Shown: positions 35,974 through 47,990 of the stretch, one piece after another
Layout of the letters: each line of letters opens with the position of its first letter
How positions within the stretch are numbered: the first letter of the stretch is position 1
From: Hemibagrus wyckioides
Lineage: Eukaryota; Chordata; Actinopteri; Siluriformes; Bagridae
Assembly (NCBI RefSeq): GCF_019097595.1
Contig: NC_080729.1
Span: forward strand, 3,046,917 to 3,110,916
Length of the DNA stretch: 64,000 nt
Direction: 5' to 3'
Position numbers and translations under genes: made by a program
Notes under the pieces: model-generated
Told to the model about the DNA's origin: nothing
Databases searched by the model: none
What the model saw: only the letters and a program-made list of their open reading frames with translations

Positions 35974-37123
35974 TCACTGTAGTTGTCATCGCTGAGTGAC
36001 AGCATTGAACGGTTGCGTTTTAATGGTTTATTTGCTGCGTTCTGTAATGAAAAGGTGATTTAAGGAAGGAGTCTCCAGTGTCAGAGGTTTATAACAATAA
36101 CCTGGTGTTTTTTGGGGTTTTTTCATCTGTAACATTACCAGTTTTTTCCGCAAGACACAGGAAAAAAAGAGGGAGGTGAGGTAATGTGAGGTGAGGGACT
36201 GACTGTTTACAGCTGCTGTAAATAAGTGAAAACAGGAACACAGACATTCCACAACATTATACGCTACTCTGAACAAAAGAAAATAAAAAATTGATGCGGT
36301 TTAAAGAAGACATGAGGAAACGGTACCTCTGCTTCCTTACACTATTCTGTCGATGACTGATTTATTTTCCTCTACCATCACGACACACGTTTATTTTTCC
36401 TCATGTATTTTATTATAACCAAAAATGTCGCCCCACAGTAGCGGGATTTTGGGTACTGAGTACCGGCAGATGAGTCATTCCCAAAGCGAACAAACTCCCC
36501 GGATTTTCCAGCAGCAGCAGATGGACTTTAAACCTCTCTCTCTCTCTGTATTAATAAACAGAAGGTTTCCTCAGTCTGTCTGCGCACACGCAAGCTTCAC
36601 ATTTTCCACGTTGATTGTTTATCCTCGTTGCACTAAGCTGCATCCGCTTTATTTACAACTCGTCAAGATATCGGATTTCATCTGTCTGAACAGGAAGAGG
36701 TGGCTTTCAGGCAAATGAGAGCATGGACAAGTGTTTCTCATTTTACACTCATTGGCACCAGAGCTGTTTGGGTAGCAGTGTTGCTGCTTAAAAAGCAACA
36801 ATTCTCTCTGCAGAGACTGAGGGATTGGACGGGAGTTTGACTTGATTGAAGGCAGGAGTGGAATGGAGCAGAAACAGATTGGTACTGACCAGCACGGCCA
36901 CGCTGCAGTAGCCAAACACCAGTAGGCTGGCTGAAGGGTGTAAATTCATGTCTCCTGCGGGGATTTCTGTAAGCACGGGTTGCCAGGTTTTAGCAAAATA
37001 TACACAAGTTTCTTTGCTCTTTGGATGAGAAGCAAGTGGTGCACAGGCATTTGTGATCGCCTGGAACGAATATTTTCCCCTCCATATCCCTCGTTTCTTT
37101 TAATTCGTTCAGTCTAAGCAGGA

Positions 37124-37667
37124 CAGTGGAACCTCGGCATCTGAATGCCCTCCTTTATTTCACCTTAATTTTCCAACAAATTTGCTTCAGCTTATGAAGC
37201 ATTTTCAGCATACGAACAAAACGAATTGAATGCCGGCTAAGCTGCACGTACGTCCAGGAGCCATCCGAAGCAAGTTTACGAATTTTTTTCAGTCAGTGAA
37301 AGACATTTTGAAAGAGTCAACCCATGATACCAATGTCGCCTTCATCGTGCGTTCAAAAGCTAGGTGATTTTTCTGGTGTGTTTTTGTTGACAGATTGGTG
37401 GCGTGGGTGCTCTGTTCTATATTTAGCCGCAAGCTTGGTGGCACGACTTCCTGTGAGGACCCTTGACATGGAATGCTTGGCTTGGGTCAGTTCTTTGTAA
37501 GCAGCCATACAGTTTACATACACTTCGTATTGGTCATATTGGTCATATTTTTGGGCAGCTGGAACGGATTATCTGCTTTTATAGTATTTCTTATGGGAAA
37601 ATTAGTTTAGCAATACAAATTCTCACCTTAAGATCTCAAATTAAATTTGTATGCCGAGGTTCCACTG
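37124..37667. mobile_element. Non-autonomous DNA transposon (CAGTGGAACCTCGG ends), copy 2
   Basis: Begins CAGTGGAACCTCGGCATCTG and ends with the inverse, ATGCCGAGGTTCCACTG. Its interior is the reverse complement of the copy at 22352-22824, with about 70 bp more sequence. The left flank is GA rather than TA, so the target duplication has mutated on that side. Confidence 0.82.
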
Positions 37668-37844
37668 TATGTCCTACACCATAAATAGTTTTGTACATTG
37701 TAGATACGCTGCCTGCGCTTACACTTTCCCTTTGTTTGCCACATTTTATTTATCATTGCTGATTAGATTTGAAGTCTCCAGGAAATCAATAAAGACTTTT
37801 TTTAGTATGAATATGCTAGCCTTAACCCTTAAAGAAGACGCCTT

Positions 37845-37990
37845 CCCATCCCATCTTTTGAGGTTGGGGTCAGAGCGCAAGGTCAGCCATGATACAGCAC
37901 CCCTGGAGCGGGGAAGGTTAAGATCCTTGCTCAAAAGCCCAACAGTGGCAGCTTGATGGTGCTTGGGCTTGAACCCCGATCCCCAAAATT
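37845..37990 (-). mobile_element. tRNA-derived SINE fragment, minus orientation
   Basis: Shares TTGAGGTTGGGGTCAGAGC, GGTCAGCCATGATACAGC, CCTTGCTCAAAAGCCCAACA and GCTTGAACCCCGATC with the copy at 56930-57165. The tRNA-like head after GGGCTTGAACCCCG is cut short. Confidence 0.75.
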
Positions 37991-38266
37991 TGTTTTTATC
38001 CAGAAGATATCATATAGCATAGGGTTTAAAAATGTCTGTTACATTTTTATGTAATTTGAGCTTTTTTGTCAATCATAAATGTAACTTTATATCTAGTTAG
38101 TAGGTCGAAAGTACAGTAGAGACATCAGTTAAAGGGTTAAGGTTATCTCTAAGTTAAGTTGCTCCAAAACAATGACTAAATTCACATTTAGTAGATCTAT
38201 GTACAAATGTGGATCAGCTACGTATTTGATGACATCATTCTGCACTTCAGCTTCTCAGTAGATTGT

Positions 38267-38327
38267 CTGTCCAATAAAATGCTGTCTAGACACTGAAGTG
38301 TCCCGCCTCCAAGGTTAACGAATCCCC
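38267..38327 (+). repeat. Dispersed repeat pair, copy 2 (TGTCCAATAAAAT family)
   Basis: CTGTCCAATAAAATGCTGTC, then CTGAAGTGTCCCGCCTCCAA, as at 35912. The two are in direct orientation, 2.35 kb apart. Confidence 0.65.
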
Positions 38328-38913
38328 TTTAGAACTGTTAGAACGGTTGAGTTTTATTCAGATTTCCAGTTGTAGGTTGTTAAAGAAGGAAATGGCTTGA
38401 ATTTGTTAACTTTAAAGAACAGGTGAATGATTTGCAGAAAAATCCTCTACAACTGGATCGAACGCTTTGTTATTATTCAAGGTACTGTTACGGCTGAGGT
38501 ATACAAAACACTATTAGCTATTTAATGAGGGGGCGGAGCCACTTGAAATGCCCCGCCCTGATTTCCAGTTTCAGTTGAAAATTGACATTAACAACTCAAT
38601 CTCAAAGCACTTCTCTGGGACTTTAAATTCAGAAGAATGTAAAGCAAGTGGGAAATAAACTATTTAAGATGCTATAAAATAGTCGTAAATAGTCTTGTGG
38701 ACCTTTTTCAAAGAAAGAAAGGTCATTTCCAAGAAAGGTGAATTTGTGAAGTCGCTCAATATTTAATATTTCACCGATATTCATGCACGTTATTCCTTCC
38801 TAAAGCAGATAAATATTGCCTTCTTTATCTTTAAACACCATTAACTGGGAATACCTGCATGTGTATTTGGAAATAAAACATGTGTGTAACATTACAACCT
38901 AATCTTATAACAG

Positions 38914-38919
38914 AAATAA

Positions 38920-38973
<54 letters not shown>
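38914..38973. repeat. AAAT tetranucleotide microsatellite
   Basis: About fourteen units of AAAT with one early interruption. Confidence 0.92.
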
Positions 38974-38974
<1 letters not shown>

Positions 38975-39246
38975 CGATTGAGAATACTGATCGGTTTTCT
39001 GAGTGAGCCGGATTCCAGCCGTCTGTCTGTCTGTCACTTGAACTGAATCCTCTTTCTGTTTTTCTGCACGAACGTGCGAGCAGCAAGCTGTCGATCTGCA
39101 CTCCGCTAACGTTGCATGAGGAGAAACAGACGCTTTATACGTGCGTTTCATGAGACAGCAGAGTTGAAGTATTCGCCCCTCTGGAAGGTTGTGAATCCCA
39201 CCAGGTCCATGAACTTGGAGTGTGTAAACTCTGTGTGTGACTGATG

Positions 39247-39274
39247 GTGTGTGTGTGTGTGTGTGTGTGTGTGC
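39247..39274. repeat. GT microsatellite
   Basis: About fourteen GT units. Confidence 0.9.
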
Positions 39275-39734
39275 ATTGCGCTGAGGCATGAGCCATACAT
39301 GAGACCAGGGACCTTGAAATGTGAAAGCTTAGCATAACTAGGATTACTAGCTGAGCTAATAATTGCTTATTGGGACAGTTGGTTGTGTAACGTAATGAGT
39401 CACTAAATACAGTGGCACAGATTCACTGACCATCATATCACCTCATAACCACGCCCTTTCATTCATTCCTCTTTCATTCTCCTTTTCTAGTGGGGAGATG
39501 TGTTTATATTCAGATTTACATATATATCAATTATATTGAAAGGAAGTAAGTTAAATATGATATTATTGGTGTTTGAATTGCAAAACAATAACATATAGAG
39601 GTCATGTGACCTACTAATGGTCAGCTGTGGCCACAAACTAAGGCATACCTAAGGTATGCTTAGGTCAATTCGGATCACGAGTGTCATCGTGAAGCCCCGC
39701 CCCTTTCTGAGATTTATCCCAACTGAATAGATCT

Positions 39735-39842
39735 TTTTGATTGATTCACTTGGGATGAATCTCCGAAATGGGCGGAATCTGTAAATAATTTTTTAAGGAG
39801 ATCGATTCATTCGGGATGAATCTCCGAAATGGGCGGAGCTTC
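39735..39842 (+). repeat. Tandem duplication of about 43 bp
   Basis: GGGATGAATCTCCGAAATGG followed by GCGGA occurs twice, at about 39752 and 39816, each preceded by GATTCA(C/T)T. The copies are 64 bp apart. Confidence 0.75.
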
Positions 39843-40373
39843 AGAATAATATAAATGTGTATAAAATTTTGATATATATATTGAAGGATCTGAAGTGAGC
39901 TGTTTGTAGTAAAATTTTAGAAAGGTAAATAAAACTTTCCTTTATGCATCTAGCTAGCTTTTTATATCACTTTACATCACTTTACCAGTAAATGGTGTGT
40001 GTTCTGTGTATTGGTTAATATCTCAAAACAGTGATTATTTTTAGACGTCGCTGATGATTTCAATACATGATTTAAGCTCCATTGTAGCTGATTCACTTTA
40101 ATCCTTGAACTCTGATAATGGACACATGATGACTGGTCATGGCTACAGCCCTTTATCCGGATCACACAATGGCACAGGACGCAGGATCTCTTCCTCCTCG
40201 CTGACGCAAGAATGCACAGGGACGAGTCGGCGCGTCTCCGAGGCCGTGGAGCTAGTCTGCCATTACTGCGGAGAGACTAGGATGGGCCCTGCAACCACAC
40301 ACACATAAACACACCGCAGCCTGGCTCCGAGCTGGGCCTCCCTGGAGAACAAACCTTCCACAGTCCACACACA

Positions 40374-40422
40374 CACACTCTCTCTCTCTCTCCACCCCCT
40401 GCAGTCTCTCTCTCTCTCTCTC
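40374..40422. repeat. CT microsatellite, compound
   Basis: Two CT/TC runs separated by CACCCCCTGCAG, next to a short CA run. It lies about 390 bp downstream of FBXL7 exon 2 on the sense strand. Confidence 0.85.
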
Positions 40423-40808
40423 GAGCGTCGTGTCCACATATTGTCTCAGAGATGACAAAATAGAAGTCTCTAATAGCGATGCACGTGTCCACCAGTCAGG
40501 CCCAGTGGACCTGCGTCCAAAATACCGATTGGATTTGAACCTTGAATTTGATCCGATTCAATAAAATCAATCCTTTTTTTCCAACAAGGAAGTTTCCAGA
40601 AATCACAACAGCAAACATAAACCTATCCCTAAAAAAAAAACTCTGCTCACTTTCTCATCACAAAGCAGCTTGGAAAAAGGCCTTGGTTTTTTTGGGGTTT
40701 TTTTTGTTCTTCCAAAAATAGTCAATAAGGCAAAAAGGAGGGGTGGGTGAGTTGAGGGGGAGAAGAAAAGGCAGGCCAGTGACAGCTAATGAGGACCAGA
40801 TGCCCTAC

Positions 40809-40898
40809 CTTCACTGGTAGCCACATTCTTCGGAGCTTTGGTGGACGTCTGATCCGTACTTGAACTCAGGTCGGAGGAAATGCTGGAACTGCCCTTCC
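40809..40898 (-). CDS. fbxl7: FBXL7 coding exon 2: Ser/Thr-rich N-terminal segment
   Basis: Ninety nucleotides encoding residues 13-42, GKGSSSISSDLSSSTDQTST followed by KAPKNVATSE, clearly the vertebrate FBXL7 N-terminus. It is bounded by a TTGCAG acceptor (40901-40899 on the minus strand) and a GTAGGG donor at 40808. It joins in phase 1 to exon 1 (split Gly codon) and exon 3 (split Asp codon). The segment is low-complexity, probably disordered and phosphorylatable, and precedes the F-box by about 60 residues. It is too short to be found as an open reading frame by length alone. Confidence 0.94.
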
Positions 40899-43800
40899 CT
40901 GCAATCAGAGGAACACGTGAGGGCACGGCAAGCTCGGAAAATGGCTCTGCACGTGTTAAGTCATTATAATAAATGAGACAAAGAAGGAAAGAGAAAGAGG
41001 GGTTGCGGTTTGGAAAAACACAGTAGCCTAGAATGGTATCACTTCCCTCAATAACGTTATAGTAGTAATTGTTCTTCGTACATTTTCAGAAACTTCTGGA
41101 AGATAATAATAATGCAGATCTTTTTTTTTTTACTAAAGTCTGACTCAAACTGACTGCAACTTCTGGAAGCGCCACGTGAGCTGGAACTGATTAATCATCC
41201 TCAATTGACACGGTGCTTAAAGTTTCCCGGCTGTGAAGGAAAAGCTCTAAGGTTTCGCCGGTGTTTGCATGGCTTTCGGTGTTCCTGATGATTAACTGGC
41301 GTTCTCCAGCAACACGCAGCTCAAGAAGTGTTTACAACATTTCCTACAAGTGCAAACACAAGTCGAGCGTTTTATTTTACCATACAAGGTCGCTCCGGCA
41401 CGCTGTTCTGTGTAAACCAGCTTGTTTTTCGAGTAAATAGTTTTGCACTGATATCAATTGGAAGAGGAGGACGAGGAGGAGGAGGAGGTGTATAGAGCAA
41501 AGCAGAGCAGAGTTTCAACACAGCTTTTTTAATATAACGTCTGGTTGCATCACTGCACTGTTGTTTATTGTCTATTGTCTGAGAAGAATGTGGGCTTCAA
41601 GTGAGTGTAATTGAGATTAATTAGCTGAACACGTTGTGATGATTTATTCTGGATAGGTCTAAGGTCATTTCCATGGATGAGATACGAGCAGAGTGTATCG
41701 TCACGTCCAGATTCGGGTCAAGGAGCTAAGAGTAGACGGAATATATATTATTTATTCTTACTTGATTTTGTGTTCACGCCTAAAACAAAGCTTTTCTGAT
41801 CGGTTTTGTGATGTGTTTCAATACCAGAGCTAAGCACTTCTCCAGAATGGCTCACAAAACTCTGTTCTCTCTTCAGCGTGGCACATTTGGCAGAAGAAAA
41901 GAGAAGCGAGTGGTCCGTATGGTCAGAGAGGTGAATTGCTTCAGTCTCCACCTGTCATCAGGGAAATCAGCTGGAAGGCTCGCTTTCCTCTTAACGGATT
42001 ACGGAAGGCCGACGTGCTTCGGATGCAGCTGCCGTTTCTAAAAGGAAGCTGCAATAGAGAGGACTGATCATGCGGAGAAAAATCCATGCTATGCGGATAA
42101 AGTTCCGAACAAATGACCAGACGGTTCTGGGTTCAAATAGCAGGACGGTGACCTCATTCTGTCTTGGGATAAAAGTACATGATTAATCAAACGATCTGGA
42201 AAGGAGAATATCCACCGATGGGTTCTGATGATTTTCTAACAAGCTGACGTTTTCAGTTTATTTTTAATTTGGTTAACGACATCCTTCATTACTCACAATG
42301 CCGTTCATTCTGCTTCATCTTTACTTAAAGACGGAGATGCAGCGGCGCTTTAGTCTTTTCATCTTTCCAGCTTTCTCACCTCCTCATCTATGCACTCTGG
42401 TCAAACGGATCAGCTTCCAAAACTGACCGTGTTGCATTCTGGAACTCCAGCATTTGCACCCATACTGATTATTTCTCATATTAGAGGTCACTTTAAGAGC
42501 GCTAAGTTGCTAAAATCTTCTCAGAAATTAGGTTTTCACTCAAACTATTCAGTGTTTTATTGCTTTCAATTACTTTCCATGAATTGTTTGTTTTTTAATA
42601 AAAATAGTGACATCAGCAACTTCTCACAAAAATAATGTAGCTATTAAACCAACTAACCAATTAGCCCCAGAATCGCTAAACTTAGAAGAAATATTTCAAA
42701 TAAACATTGCAGTGTGTTTCACGGTGAACTTCTCCTTGCTGAACTGAAGGAGCTGAAGCCTTGGATCGTGTCCTCAATTCCAAATTGCTGGGGGTAAAAT
42801 CTGCCAGATGAATAAAATGTAAAAGTAATCCCACCCATCCCGACGTGTTTAAATCTTAAAACTGCAGCACATCTGCTCGAGCGACACAAATTATGGAAAG
42901 ATAGACGTGAACTTTGAGAATTCCAGAGCTGTGCTACCATCTCGCTGGAAATTTATTGGAGTGCCAGTTTTAAACGCGAGCCAACCCTTGAAGCTTCCCA
43001 AGAATTATGGCGTGCTCGGGCACACCACAAGGCTCTGACTCGGGCCAACATCTCATTCGGCGGACGAGAGGTCTCTGGCACCGACGCTGATGATTATGAA
43101 ACGGTCCAAACACCGGCTTGGCCAAAATGCCAGTCATCAGTATGTTAGTGTTTAATGAGTCAGAGCCTGGCTGAGCTTCCTGAACTAAACATGAGCGCAG
43201 ATCAAATTTACACTTTACTTAGTGATGGATTTTTTTGGGAGTTCAGGTTCTAACACACCTGTTCCAGGTAAATCAGCGCTCTACAGGATTCCTTACAGCA
43301 TTGTTCCTCTAGAGGAGGCTCCTGCATTCCACGTCCTCTCTTTTAGTTTGAATCCGGTGCAAAATAAAAGGTCGGTTAATAACGTTCTCAATATACGCTG
43401 AGACATAGAAATAAAACCAAATGCTGCATTCAATCAGAAATATCCTCAGGGAATCCTTCTAGTTTGTGATGTGAATGAATCGTAGGAAAAAATACTTTCT
43501 ACACCAATCATATCTCTCTTTATTTTCTTCTAAAAACTGGCTGTTATATCATCCTGTAGGTGTCCAGGAAGTGACGAATTCAGGGCCTTTTTTAGCTGTT
43601 TAGGATGTGTGTTGTTGAAATGAAAAAAATAACATTATTTACCTGTTAACATTTCCTCGAAAATGAGGTTTTTGCTCTGAGACAAGTGAGTGATTTCATT
43701 TTTAATGACGTTCTAATGAATTGTGTTTGTTTTTGTTTCCTGTAATGTTTCTAATTCTTGCTTCCACGTAAAAAAGCTTTTAGGGAGCCAAGAACGCTGA

Positions 43801-43998
43801 TTATTTTCTGAATAAAATGCTTAATTAAAGTGAAAACAATGCCAAATAAAGCAAAAGATGTAAATAATTGTAAATATTTTTGCCATGTTCAATGAGGAAT
43901 CAATAAAAACAGCAAATCTGACAGGAATTATTTGGCATTATGTATTGAAATCATTTACATATTTTAGTTGTAAGGTTTCCATCTATTAGATAACACAA

Positions 43999-44032
43999 GA
44001 TGTGTGTGTGTGTGTGTGTGTGCGTGTGTGTG
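43999..44032. repeat. TG microsatellite
   Basis: About fifteen TG units with a C interruption. Confidence 0.85.
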
Positions 44033-44454
44033 AATAGACTGGATTAAACCCTAGTATTCTGACTCTTCAAGGCTGTTCGATTTACTTTTTGGATAGCAGC
44101 GCAGTTGGACACAGGGGTTCCTGTGGGAAAACAGGGCCTGAGTTTTGAGTCAAGCATGTAAACAAGTGATTCAGTTGTCCTGCTTACCCAGTGCTGCGGG
44201 CTCTGTCCTTTAATTTAGCAAGAAATGGGGAAATGTGCACGTGTCAGCAACTCAATTCTGCAGTATGAAATATGCCAGAGCTTTGTGAAGGTGTTAGTCA
44301 GAGGTTCCAGCTCACTGAGCATCTTCGAAACAGCAGTACACAAAACACATCTTTTTCTCTGGAGGACATTGCAATTTATTCATCAGACTCGTCTCTTTTC
44401 ATGTTAGGAGCTGAAATAAAAAATATGGACAGGCTGATTTTACTTCATTCCTCT

Positions 44455-44760
44455 GTACAGGCTCCATGGGCTAGGAGCTCAATCACTCCTGGAACAGAAA
44501 GACATCCACACCAGGGTGAGGCTGGGATGCCGGTTCATCTCCGGGTACCACACACACACACACACACACACACCTTCACAACTAAAGAGAATTAAGCTTG
44601 AGCAGATCACCTACAGGCATGTTTTTGGAAAGTCAGAGAAAACCCGGAGAACCCAGAGGAATCCCACTTAGACACATGTAGAAGATCAGACAGTAACCTG
44701 AGGTCAAGCGCGAACCCTGGAGCTGTGATGCATCACCGTTCTCCACTCTACCACCTTCTA
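44455..44760 (-). mobile_element. Old tRNA-derived SINE copy with CA tract
   Basis: The order of body motifs matches the reverse complement of the SINE at 13594, but diverged: GACATCCACACCAGGGTGAG, CCGGGTACC followed by a CA tract (44549-44573), GGCATGTTTTTGGAAAGTCA, GAAAACCCGGAGAACCCAGA, AACCCTGGAGCTGTGATGC. The head lies near 44760. The CA tract occupies the same place as the TG tract in the younger copy, so the microsatellite belongs to the element. Confidence 0.7.
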
Positions 44761-45329
44761 TTAACTATATGAACTCAAATCATGGACACCAGTTTGAGAA
44801 CCAGTGTGTTAATGGTTTATTTGATAATTAAACGCTCTCAGCTTTAACGAGCACTTCATGCACCTTTCCAGGTAAAAGATGCACAGTAACAGTACTAAAG
44901 ATTTATTCTTCATGCCATGACCAACAAGCAACATATAAACTTGTTTTTAATCATGTTTTTCAGAATGCCATATTGAAGCACGAGCCCGTTTGATAATGAA
45001 TCCACCCCTTTGTGGAAGCATGTAGGTTGCATAAGGTCTGCTTTCTGGTGACTGGTATATAGAGATGTTGCAGAAAATGCATCTGCGTGCACGAGGATGA
45101 TGCATTTGAGCATGCATTTCGCTTGAGATGGCATGCAAAGTTTCCACATACGGGGGTTGAAGTTTTCTGAAATTTCTTTCTGATGAGTGAGCGTGATGAT
45201 GCATGCGTTACGGAGAGGACACGTCGCGTTAAAAACCTCAATGCAGAACGCACGCGCGCGAGCCTTAGCAGGAATAATAGGAGGCTGACCAGTGCATGGC
45301 CGCGGCGCGCGCCTGTGATGATAAAAAAG

Positions 45330-45364
45330 AAAAAAGGAAAGAAAGAAAGGAAGAAAGAAAGAAA
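45330..45364. repeat. AAAG/GAAA simple repeat
   Basis: Purine-rich GAAA/AAGG run within FBXL7 intron 1, next to the CpG cluster. Confidence 0.8.
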
Positions 45365-45406
45365 CGCCACCGGCGCCGAGGCGCTCGCGCTGCCGCCGCC
45401 ACTCAC

Positions 45407-45443
45407 CTTCACTCCCGCTCTGTTTGCCCTGGCTCGCTCCCAT
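45407..45443 (-). CDS. fbxl7: FBXL7 coding exon 1 (start codon)
   Basis: Thirty-seven coding nucleotides, MGASQGKQSGSE plus one base, followed by a strong GTGAGT donor (45406-45401). Human FBXL7 begins MGANNGKQYGSEGKGSSS, so the start is well supported. The context is GGGATGG with G at -3 and +4. Gly-2 is followed by a small basic segment; whether it is N-myristoylated is not established here. Intron 1 (40899-45406) is 4.5 kb. Confidence 0.93.
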
Positions 45444-45899
45444 CCCGCGGAGCGCGCGCGATCTTACCGACAACCCATGCACACCACAAGATGGACCAAA
45501 AAAAATGAAAAGGGAACCGAAGAAAAATCCGTGAAGAAGAAAAAATAAACTCCAAAGTTCTCTTCGGCTCGTGCGTTAATAAATCTCCTAACGGGGCATA
45601 ACGGTCCTCCAAACTTCGGCGTTTCTTTTGCCTTTTTTTTGACGCTTTTATTCTCCAACTCTTCACTTTAACACTTATCTTCGCTTGTTCTTCATGCTGG
45701 AATGAATTTCCTGACTCCTTACCGATCAAATACACGCGCAAACGTGCAAAAAAAACCCACAAGAGAGAAAGAAAGAAAGAAGAACTGTAGATGGAAGATA
45801 CTTGTTGATCCGGGAGCGCGCACTCGCTCCTGTCTAAGCCGAGGCGCGTGCACGAGAGGGAACGCGCACTCGCCCTTCAATTGAATATGTTACCGCTCT

Positions 45900-46232
45900 C
45901 ATCCGCCATATTTGTTATTTTAGCTTTAATAACGTGCGAAGACTCGAGAATAAATGTAAATCTGGGACGTAAAGTCATGCACATGAAGACAAAAAGAGTA
46001 CATTATTGCACATTAAGGACCACTTGTAGAGCTATCGGAGTGATCCATTTAAGGTGGACACACTTGATGAACCTGTACAGGTCAAAGATACACATTAAAA
46101 TTCCAAAAGACCACTGTGACAAGGACAGGTACCCTTTAGTACCCTCTTATTTTGAGATTGTGGGTTACAGAAATGTATTATCTACCCAAATAAAATGTCA
46201 AACTTGAGTATAAATGATCTTGTGCAGGAAAA

Positions 46233-46268
<36 letters not shown>

Positions 46269-47150
46269 GTAGAGAATGTTCTCAATTGGGCCCTCTGCTG
46301 ACATGTTGGACACAGAGCAGCACAGAGCAGAGCCAAATGGAAACCAACTGATCTCCAGGTCAGTGAGAGAGCCAACAAGACCATCGTCCACTACTTCCTC
46401 TTGCACATGCACCTATCATCAGTACTGTCCGTGATCAGTCTTTAAAAAAGAATAATAAATGAATAAAACATGTTTGTTTTTTTCATGCTGATGTTTTATT
46501 GGCTAATCATTTCTCTCTAACAGTTCTGTTGCAGTTATTTTTTGATTGAGACTTCGAACCAACTCCGGATAAAAATGTATAAAGAAAACGTATTAGAAAA
46601 TGTAAAACAAAAAAGTGTTGAGTTTCCATAGAGCTGCAGCAGAGAGCAAGACAATAGTATAGTGTTTATGATTATAGAGAGAAATGAAAGAAATAATAGA
46701 AGAAAAATAACCAACAATAGTACAAAAAACAGTTGAAATAAAGATTTATATTTGCATTACACTCAGAAATACAGTACAATAAAATTGTTTTCATTATTAG
46801 CAAACAAACAGAAGGCATTATTGTTCTTGTGGGTTCATTGTGCAGTTTCAAGTTTCAAAAGCTGTTACATTAAATAAACAGGAAAATAAGTTTAAAAGCA
46901 AAAAAGAATAATCTAGAATAATCTCTATATTGAAATAGATCATGTGGATATATGCTGGTGGATCTCTGGTTCACTTTTCATCGCTTTCTTTCGAAATTCT
47001 CTCTGTTCTTATGAAAAAAATAGAAAGAAAAAGAATATAATATCTGCAATATAAAAACTCGTTGTTTTATAAATTAAGGAAATTGTGTATTTGTTTATAC
47101 ATGTTTTTGTGTTGGTGCTGTTGTTCCGTTGTGTTTGTAATGTCCTTTCC
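45900..47150. other. Intergenic, divergent FBXL7-C7orf25 interval
   Basis: AT-rich DNA with the GT microsatellite and no recognised gene. FBXL7 reads leftward from its left edge and C7orf25 rightward from its right edge. Confidence 0.6.
46231..46263. repeat. GT microsatellite
   Basis: About sixteen GT units between FBXL7 and C7orf25. Confidence 0.9.
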
Positions 47151-47154
47151 CAAA

Positions 47155-47262
47155 CACAGGGGGCAGCACAATAACACAGCGTCGATCTGACGTAAGCTGC
47201 TGCTGAACCAGCGTAGAAGTCGACTCGCTAATAGCTACAGAGCTGTGCTGAATTTTCTCGCT
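47155..47262 (+). promoter_or_regulatory. C7orf25 promoter and probable non-coding exon 1
   Basis: ACACAGGGGGCAGCAC (47155-47169 region) resembles a CTCF core, and TGACGTAA at 47188-47195 is a CRE/ATF-like octamer. A consensus donor, CT/GTAAGTG, follows at 47262/47263, and a consensus polypyrimidine-TAG acceptor lies at 47971-47973, 17 bases before the ATG of the coding exon. I infer a short untranslated first exon ending at 47262. Its start is not fixed. Confidence 0.5.
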
Positions 47263-47990
47263 GTAAGTGCTTCAAATGGAGACAAATCACTTTATTGATT
47301 ATTCTCTTCAGATTCTAATCATCTAACGTCTGTCTTTATGACTGTGAATTATTTCTGTTAGCCGTGGTAATGTTTTATTTCGCGAGTTTTGCTCACGTGG
47401 CTAACTGACGTCCGGCTACAGAGATTTTCTGTCGTGTGGTCAGCCTGGGTTTCTCTAATGGCGTGTTTTGCGGTTATTTAATCTGTTTAAATACAAATAC
47501 TGCTGATATTTTATTTATCCAGCGTCCTGGATTTGAGCTAAGGGTACTGGGGAACAGTTAACGTGATGATAAGTAAAGAATAAAACAGTCCATGTCGTGC
47601 TGTTATGGGAAAACATAACGTGTTGGGTTGTGTAATGAAGAGGACTGGCTCTGGTAATATTTAGTTATTATTTTCAGCTCACCCTGAAGTGTGTACCACT
47701 GCATTATGTCTTTTTTTTAATCCATTCAGAGTTAGATTTAATGTTTTCGAACGTCCAGATTATTTTATAGCAGCCACAAAGAAGTGGTCCACTTCACCAG
47801 AGTCTCCTTTTCTCAATTAGGAGTCTCTTAACCTTTTAAAAAAGATATTATAGATTATTCAGCCACAATTTGCTACTTTTCTAATAAAAGAAAAGCCTAG
47901 AAACAAAAATCACAGTTCACAAAAAGTTGCATAAATATGATGTATGGAATTTTGTTTTCTCTCCTTGCTTTAGGAGATAAAGTCACAGCG

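Larger units (their letters stand above)
8888..40808 (-). other. FBXL7 intron 2 (about 32 kb), repeat-rich
   Basis: No conserved coding exon was recognised in this span. Its contents are transposon relics, SINEs, minisatellites and microsatellites listed separately. Stretches without any recognised feature include 8.9-9.5, 10.9-13.0, 15.9-18.6, 19.1-22.3, 23.1-27.9, 29.7-31.2 and 31.8-33.0 kb. The stretches 16.6-19.3 and 23.7-24.0 kb are unusually dense in the tetramer GCTA (GCTAGC, GCTAAC). Confidence 0.8.
45180..45480 (-). promoter_or_regulatory. CpG-rich FBXL7 promoter / 5' region
   Basis: CpG dinucleotides are dense here (for example CGCACGCGCGCGAGCC, GGCCGCGGCGCGCGCC, GGAGCGCGCGCG) while the surrounding introns are CpG-poor. 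The FBXL7 start codon lies inside. A second cluster at about 45810-45870 suggests that the transcription start is upstream, between 45450 and 45900. No TATA box was identified. Confidence 0.6.

Noticed and set aside
44910..45482. 190-codon minus-strand frame over FBXL7 exon 1
   Set aside because: Only the 12 codons before the GTGAGT donor match FBXL7; the rest is intron.
45183..45548. Basic open frames around the FBXL7 start on the plus strand
   Set aside because: They read through CpG-rich and GAAA-repeat DNA antisense to FBXL7 exon 1; no similarity is recognised.
47937..47990. Upstream in-frame start for C7orf25
   Set aside because: It lies before a strong TAG splice acceptor at 47971-47973, and the family's N-terminus starts at 47991.
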